A stretch of DNA of 10,578 nucleotides, taken from contig CANHIR010000054.1 in NCBI GenBank assembly GCA_947461015.1, forward strand, positions 1 through 10,578. The letters run 5' to 3'. Shown piece by piece: positions 6,704-10,578 of the stretch. The DNA is from Bacteroidota bacterium. Lineage in GTDB: Bacteria; Bacteroidota; Bacteroidia; Chitinophagales; Chitinophagaceae. A model generated the notes under the pieces. The model was not told where the DNA came from. It ran no database searches and saw only the letters and a list, made by a program, of their open reading frames with translations. A program made the translations under genes and the position numbers. The number at the start of each line of letters is the position of its first letter. The stretch's first letter is position 1.

Positions 6704-8410
6704 TTGGAATCCCTTCAATCCATACTAAAAACCTACTGGGGCTATGAAAGTTTCAGGCCACAGCAATTGGCGGTGATAAATGCTGTGCTTGAGAAAAAAG
6801 ATACACTCACCTTATTGCCAACTGGTGGTGGCAAGTCAATGTGTTTTCAAGTACCTACAATTTACGAAAACGGAATCTGTTTGGTCATTAGTCCACTTAT
6901 TGCGCTAATGCAGGATCAGGTTAAGGATTTGCAATCCAAAAATATTCCGGCCATTGCACTAGGGGGTCAATTAAGCGAGGAGGCGCAGGATGAAATCATA
7001 AAAGCAGCCATTCGTGGAAAATATAAATTCATTTATTGTTCTCCTGAAAAACTAGCACAAAAAACTTTTCAAAATGCGCTCACAGAAATTAAATTCACCT
7101 TGTTCGCAATAGACGAAGCGCACTGTATTTCTCAATGGGGATATGACTTTAGGCCTTCCTATCGAAAATTAAACATTTTAAAAGAATTGTTTCCGTATAT
7201 TCCTGTTTTGGCTATGACTGCTTCTGCCATTCCAACAGTGCAAGAAGACATTATGAAACAGTTGGATTTTAAAAAATCAAATATTATTACGGACAGTTTT
7301 TTAAGACCCAACTTAAAATACAGTGTTCAAAAAGTGCCTGTTAAAATTCATGCATTAAGAAACATATTAACAACCTTAACCGGTAACGCTATTATTTATT
7401 GCAATACCAGAAGCAATGTATCACAACTAACGCAACTGCTTGGTGCATATGGTTATAAAGTTGGCGAGTACCATGCAGGAATGAGCATTGAAGCACGCAA
7501 AATGGTTCAATCTAATTGGATGCAGGATATTACACCCATTGTAGTTTGTACCAGTGCATTTGGAATGGGCATTAATAAAGGAAATGTTCGCGCTGTAATT
7601 CATTATGACATACCTGGAAGTATTGAACAATATTATCAAGAAGCAGGCCGAGCAGGCAGAGATGGTGATTATGCAGAAGCAACCTTAATATATCAACAAA
7701 ACGATTGGGACTATTGGTTAATGCTACAAGAAAAAAAATACCCTTCTATTGAAGTAATTAAACAAATATTCCAAGACCTGGCCAACTTTGTACAACTTCC
7801 TATTGGTATGGGCGAAAAGCAACAGTTCCCGTTTGACTTTGAAAATTTCTGTACTATTTTTAAGTGGGATAAAATAGTTGCTAGAAATGCATTTAACTGG
7901 ATCCAACAGGAAGGTCATATACGTTTCTCAGAAGCTGCTTTTACCCCTTCCATGGTACAAGTACTAGGAGACAGGGAAAGTATTGAAAATTTCCAGGAGG
8001 CTCAGCCAGAAGCTGGCTTTGTGCTACAAACCTTATTAAGAACTTATGGAGGGATTTTGGATAGCCCTCATTTTATTAATGAGCAACTGCTAGCTGAATT
8101 ATTACAAAGAGATATTCCATTTGTTTTGCAGAAACTACAACTGTTAGCATTACACGGTATGATTAGTTTTGATCAAAAGCAGCACCAGCCGGTTGTTCAA
8201 TTTTTGTGGAACAGAAGTGCAGCTTCCTTTATGAAAATTGATTTTGATCATTACCAGCATATGAAAAAAGCCTTTATTGAAAGAATTAAACAATTTATTG
8301 GTTATTTACAAGGGCAACCTGCTTCTTGCAGGAGCATTTACCTTGCAAAATACTTTGGCGAAAAAAGCGCAAAACCGTGTGGAATTTGCGACATTTGCCA
8401 TAACCAATAA
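6704..8410 (+). CDS. recQ: RecQ-family ATP-dependent 3'-5' DNA helicase, short form with C-terminal zinc module
   Basis: 568 residues; RecQ enzymes unwind DNA with 3'-5' polarity in recombination and repair. The start is TTG at 6704: the frame has a stop at 6680-6682, and the next in-frame ATG (Met46) lies inside the Walker A region. Helicase motifs: motif 0 FRPQQ (17-21), Walker A TGGGKS (40-45), DEAH (137-140), aromatic-rich loop HCISQWGYDFRPSY (140-153), TAS (172-174), and motif VI QEAGRAGRDG (312-321). The zinc signature C542-X16-C559-X2-C562-X2-C565 has the E. coli spacing but lies about 160 residues later and ends the protein. The region between, about 345-515, includes a winged-helix-like stretch (about 470-500), and there is no HRDC domain after the zinc module. 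I recall similar RecQ-like proteins in Bacteroidota. It is probably cotranscribed with copA; no terminator separates them. Confidence 0.92.
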   Translation: MESLQSILKTYWGYESFRPQQLAVINAVLEKKDTLTLLPTGGGKSMCFQVPTIYENGICLVISPLIALMQDQVKDLQSKNIPAIALGGQLSEEAQDEIIKAAIRGKYKFIYCSPEKLAQKTFQNALTEIKFTLFAIDEAHCISQWGYDFRPSYRKLNILKELFPYIPVLAMTASAIPTVQEDIMKQLDFKKSNIITDSFLRPNLKYSVQKVPVKIHALRNILTTLTGNAIIYCNTRSNVSQLTQLLGAYGYKVGEYHAGMSIEARKMVQSNWMQDITPIVVCTSAFGMGINKGNVRAVIHYDIPGSIEQYYQEAGRAGRDGDYAEATLIYQQNDWDYWLMLQEKKYPSIEVIKQIFQDLANFVQLPIGMGEKQQFPFDFENFCTIFKWDKIVARNAFNWIQQEGHIRFSEAAFTPSMVQVLGDRESIENFQEAQPEAGFVLQTLLRTYGGILDSPHFINEQLLAELLQRDIPFVLQKLQLLALHGMISFDQKQHQPVVQFLWNRSAASFMKIDFDHYQHMKKAFIERIKQFIGYLQGQPASCRSIYLAKYFGEKSAKPCGICDICHNQ

Positions 8411-8437
8411 AAGGTTATTTTTAACAAAATATTGGAA

Positions 8438-8468
8438 TTGTTTTTTATATATAGAATCGGTAAAGTTG
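8438..8468 (+). promoter_or_regulatory. Possible promoter of the response regulator gene
   Basis: TTG (8438-8440), a 20-bp gap and TAAAGTTG (8461-8468) match the Bacteroidota -33/-7 arrangement with one mismatch in the -7 box (TAnnGTTG for TAnnTTTG). It would start transcription about 30 bases before the ATG at 8505. It is the best candidate in the 94-bp gap after recQ, but the match is imperfect. Confidence 0.35.
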
Positions 8469-8477
8469 TTTCTTTAC
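8460..8477. repeat. 6-bp inverted repeat at the predicted start of the response regulator transcript
   Basis: GTAAAG (8460-8465) and CTTTAC (8472-8477) are perfect reverse complements with a 6-base spacer. The left arm overlaps the putative -7 box and the right arm lies at the expected transcription start. It is not a terminator for recQ, because A residues and not T residues follow. It could be an operator or a short leader hairpin; chance is possible at this length. Confidence 0.3.
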
Positions 8478-8504
8478 AAAAAGCAACCCATTAAAATATA
8501 AACT

Positions 8505-9203
8505 ATGGAAGATAAAAAGAAATACAAAGTGCTATTGTGTGAAGATGATAGCAATTTAGGATTGGTTTTGAAAAATTATTTAGAGCTAGACGAATATGAA
8601 GTTACCCTAGAACGTGATGGTCGTTTGGGTTTAGCTGCATTCCAAAGAGAGAAGTTTGACCTTTGTTTATTGGATGTGATGATGCCACACGTGGATGGTT
8701 TCACCTTGGCAGAAGAAATTAGAGACATTGACCCCGATGTGCCTTTGTTCTTTTTAAGCGCTAAAACGCTAAAAGAAGATATTATTCATGGGTACAAATT
8801 AGGTGCAGATGACTATATCACAAAACCGTTTGATAGTGAAGTATTAATGCTTAAGATTAAAGCAATCATAAAGCGCAATGAGGAAGATCATAAAATTAGC
8901 GATAACCAAGAGTATGATTTAGGGGCCTACCATTTTAATCCAAAATTACGTGAATTAAAACATGGAGATTTTGTTCAAATACTATCGCCAAAAGAAAATG
9001 AATTACTAAAAATGCTTTCCGAGCATAAAAACGATGTGTTGACCAGAGAAAAAGCATTGAAGAAAATTTGGGGCAGTGATACCTATTTTAATGGAAGAAG
9101 TATGGATGTATACATTGCTAAATTGAGAAAATTCTTAAAAGAAGACAATCAAATTGAAATTGTTAATATTCATGGTAATGGATTCCGATTAGTAGTACAC
9201 TAG
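8505..9203 (+). CDS. OmpR/PhoB-family response regulator (RprY-like)
   Basis: 232 residues: an N-terminal receiver domain (about 8-124) and a C-terminal winged-helix DNA-binding domain (about 135-230). Receiver residues are all present: acidic pair D14-D15 (CEDD), phosphoacceptor D57 (LLDVMMP), S85 (FLSAK) and K107 (ITKPF). The effector domain has SPKENELL (161-168) and the recognition-helix region RSMDVYIAKLRK (198-209). It should be a cytosolic transcription factor phosphorylated by a sensor kinase. LCEDD, LLDVMMP and GADDYITKPF strongly recall the RprY regulator of Bacteroides, though orthology is inferred from memory. No histidine kinase gene is adjacent: recQ lies upstream and ruvB converges downstream, so its partner is encoded elsewhere or more distantly. 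A possible promoter and an inverted repeat lie in the 94 bp before it. Confidence 0.93.
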   Translation: MEDKKKYKVLLCEDDSNLGLVLKNYLELDEYEVTLERDGRLGLAAFQREKFDLCLLDVMMPHVDGFTLAEEIRDIDPDVPLFFLSAKTLKEDIIHGYKLGADDYITKPFDSEVLMLKIKAIIKRNEEDHKISDNQEYDLGAYHFNPKLRELKHGDFVQILSPKENELLKMLSEHKNDVLTREKALKKIWGSDTYFNGRSMDVYIAKLRKFLKEDNQIEIVNIHGNGFRLVVH

Positions 9204-9239
9204 TTAAATGATTTGATAATACATAAAGGTTTTACCCAT

Positions 9240-9273
9240 AAAAAAAGCGCATCCAATAAGATGCGCTTTTTTT
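9240..9273. terminator. Bidirectional intrinsic terminator between response regulator and ruvB
   Basis: Arms AAAAAAAGCGCATC (9240-9253) and GATGCGCTTTTTTT (9260-9273) are perfect reverse complements around the loop CAATAA. The GC-containing core GCGCATC/GATGCGC is followed by seven T residues on the plus strand and, by symmetry, seven on the minus strand. It lies between two convergent genes, 36 bases after the response regulator stop and one base beyond the ruvB stop, and can end both transcripts. Confidence 0.93.
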
Positions 9274-9274
9274 A

Positions 9275-10309
9275 TTATCTAAACAACTCTGGGTTTTCAG
9301 TGGCGCCGCCCCTGTGTTTACCCAAATGTTCATAGGCTTTATAAGTTACTTCCCTGCCTCTAGGCGTTCTTTGTAAGAAACCTTCTTGAATTAAGAATGG
9401 CTCATACACTTCTTCAATGGTGCCCGACTCCTCACCCACTGCAGTAGCAATGGTGGATATACCCACAGGACCTCCTTTAAATTTCTCAATAATAGCTAAT
9501 AAAATACGGTTGTCCATCTCATCCAAACCATGATCATCCACATTCAAAGCCTTTAATGCATGCTTGGTAATACCAATGTCTACAATGCCATCATTTAATA
9601 CTTGTGCAAAATCACGCACCCTTCTTAATAAACCATTGGCAATTCTAGGTGTACCCCTACTACGACGAGAAATCTCCCCTGCAGCTTCGGTATTAATATT
9701 TACATTTAAAATACCTGCACTTCTTAAAATAATTTTTTCAATAACAGTTGCGGGGTAATACTCTAGCCTTGACTTAATGCCAAAACGAGATAATAAAGGT
9801 GCAGTTAACAATCCGCTTCTTGTGGTGGCACCTACTAAGGTGAATGGATTTAAATTTATTTGAATGCTTCTTGCATTGGCACCACTATCAATCATGATGT
9901 CAATTTTATAATCTTCCATTGCTGCATACAAATACTCTTCCACCACCGTACTTAAACGGTGAATCTCGTCAATAAACAATACATCATTGGGCTCTAAACT
10001 CGTTAATAAACCCGCTAAATCGCTTGGTTTCTCAATGACTGGCCCAGAAGTCTCTTTAATTTGAACCCCCATTTCATTGGCCACAATCCTACTTAATGTG
10101 GTTTTACCCAAACCTGGAGGACCATGAAACAAAATATGATCCAAGGCTTCTCCTCTTAGTTTTGCTGCCTTAATAAAAATGCTGATATTCTCAATCAACT
10201 GTGGTTGACCAGCGAATGCATCCATTTCGGCAGGGCGAATACTGTTCTCAAATTCACGATCCTGTGGATTTAAATTTTGATGGTTAGTATCTAAGTTGGG
10301 ATTGGACAT
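9275..10309 (-). CDS. ruvB: Holliday junction branch-migration ATPase RuvB
   Basis: 344 residues, the usual length. RuvB forms hexameric rings that, with RuvA, drive branch migration of Holliday junctions during recombinational repair. N-terminal signature [14 protein letters not shown] (24-37); Walker [10 protein letters not shown] (63-71); Walker B DEIHRLS (114-120); sensor 1 GATTRSG (160-166); the conserved RFG arginine at about R175, the family's arginine finger; sensor 2 [16 protein letters not shown] (218-233); and a C-terminal winged-helix domain from about 262, with [10 protein letters not shown] (279-288) and TPRGR (315-319). The ATG at 10309 adds about 20 residues before the first conserved block, as in many homologues. 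No ruvA or ruvC is in view. The upstream peptidase gene lies 51 bp away on the same strand, and I find no TAnnTTTG box in that gap, so the two may be cotranscribed. A strong terminator follows the stop. Confidence 0.98.
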   Translation of the reverse strand: MSNPNLDTNHQNLNPQDREFENSIRPAEMDAFAGQPQLIENISIFIKAAKLRGEALDHILFHGPPGLGKTTLSRIVANEMGVQIKETSGPVIEKPSDLAGLLTSLEPNDVLFIDEIHRLSTVVEEYLYAAMEDYKIDIMIDSGANARSIQINLNPFTLVGATTRSGLLTAPLLSRFGIKSRLEYYPATVIEKIILRSAGILNVNINTEAAGEISRRSRGTPRIANGLLRRVRDFAQVLNDGIVDIGITKHALKALNVDDHGLDEMDNRILLAIIEKFKGGPVGISTIATAVGEESGTIEEVYEPFLIQEGFLQRTPRGREVTYKAYEHLGKHRGGATENPELFR

Positions 10310-10360
10310 TTGTTTTTTTATGCTTGTTTATGCTATGTTGATATTCAACTTATTCAATTT

Positions 10361-10578
10361 TTATTTAGTAGGCGTATAAGGCTTGTCTAATAAATGATTA
10401 AAGATGAATTTGTTTTTCAAATCCGTGAAATGTTTGCCTTTGGCACCACCCCATCCATGTCTTCCACCAGGATACAACATAAACTCAACATCCTTGCCAT
10501 TATCCTGTAACGCACTTAACAACTGTATCGAATTTTGCATGTGTACATTATCATCCATGGTGCCATGTACTAATTGCA
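10361..10578 (-). CDS. S9-family (prolyl oligopeptidase / DPP IV-like) serine peptidase, C-terminal fragment
   Basis: Only the last 71 complete codons are in the window. The frame stays open to the window edge and the ATG at 10556-10558 is internal, because LVHGT precedes it. The fragment shows the end of an alpha/beta-hydrolase catalytic domain. LVHGTMDDNVH holds the acid of the catalytic triad (Asp at 10553-10555), as in the HGTADDNVH region of DPP IV. YPGGRHGW holds the catalytic His (10457-10459). The nucleophile Ser and the beta-propeller lie outside. S9 enzymes of this type cleave peptides, often after proline, and in Bacteroidota many are periplasmic; the signal peptide cannot be seen here. 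The exact subfamily cannot be decided from this fragment. ruvB follows 51 bp downstream. Confidence 0.88.
   Translation of the reverse strand, partial: QLVHGTMDDNVHMQNSIQLLSALQDNGKDVEFMLYPGGRHGWGGAKGKHFTDLKNKFIFNHLLDKPYTPTK

Noticed and set aside
8414..8425. GTTA-TTTT-TAAC hairpin just after the recQ stop
   Set aside because: A 4-bp AT-rich stem is too weak to act as a terminator and is expected by chance.
8277..8501. A 74-codon plus-strand open frame overlapping the end of recQ and reaching the response regulator start
   Set aside because: It overlaps the well-supported RecQ zinc module in another frame, and its product is low-complexity, with no recognisable motif; a shadow frame.
10337..10349. 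Short inverted repeat GTTGA-TAT-TCAAC between the S9 peptidase and ruvB
   Set aside because: It has a 5-bp stem and no T-tract after it on the minus strand, so it is not a convincing terminator, and no operator context is evident.
1..10578. A hidden defence system, mobile element or CRISPR array
   Set aside because: All substantial frames belong to recognised chromosomal families, gaps are short, and no direct-repeat array, transposase, integrase or tRNA-associated site is visible.

Overview
The window is about 10.6 kb of AT-rich, densely coding chromosome from a member of the Bacteroidota, probably Chitinophagaceae or a close relative (inference from gene content; no marker gene is present to fix the genus). 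Three things point there. LpxC is fused to FabZ, a hallmark of the phylum. The likely promoters carry the TAnnTTTG -7 box of the Bacteroidota primary sigma factor. Most genes lack a clear Shine-Dalgarno sequence. All intergenic gaps are short (the longest is about 106 bp). I see no tRNA, rRNA, insertion sequence, CRISPR array, prophage or attachment site.

Layout from left to right. (1) Bases 1-2770, plus strand: the end of a lipid A operon, made of lpxC/fabZ (5' end outside the window), lpxA and a small ABC ATPase, with gaps of 14 and 2 bp. (2) Bases 2792-4429, minus strand: tsaE followed by an alanine dehydrogenase-like gene, converging on the lipid A operon. (3) Bases 4430-4535: a divergent promoter region holding candidate promoters for tsaE (minus) and copA (plus) and a perfect 8-bp inverted repeat. 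(4) Bases 4536-8410, plus strand: a Cu(I) P1B-type ATPase followed after 5 bp by a short RecQ-family helicase starting at TTG. (5) Bases 8505-9203, plus strand: an OmpR/PhoB-type response regulator of the RprY type, with no kinase gene beside it. (6) Bases 9240-9273: a perfect bidirectional terminator. (7) Bases 9275-10578, minus strand: ruvB and, upstream of it, the C-terminal end of an S9 prolyl-oligopeptidase-type peptidase that runs off the window.

Most of this is core housekeeping: outer-membrane lipid A synthesis, t6A tRNA modification, amino-acid/NAD metabolism, copper export, and DNA repair and recombination (RecQ, RuvB). I do not see a clear undescribed multi-gene system. The points most worth a second look are local: an Asp replacing the second glycine of the NAD-binding loop in the alanine dehydrogenase (one base from Gly); the tsaE promoter lying so close to the start that the mRNA is probably leaderless or begins at Met3; an inverted repeat covering the copA -7 box; a RecQ with its zinc module moved to the extreme C-terminus; a CopA with Ser replaced by Asp at a transmembrane copper site; and an ABC ATPase without a visible permease, coupled to lpxA and lacking the H-loop histidine.
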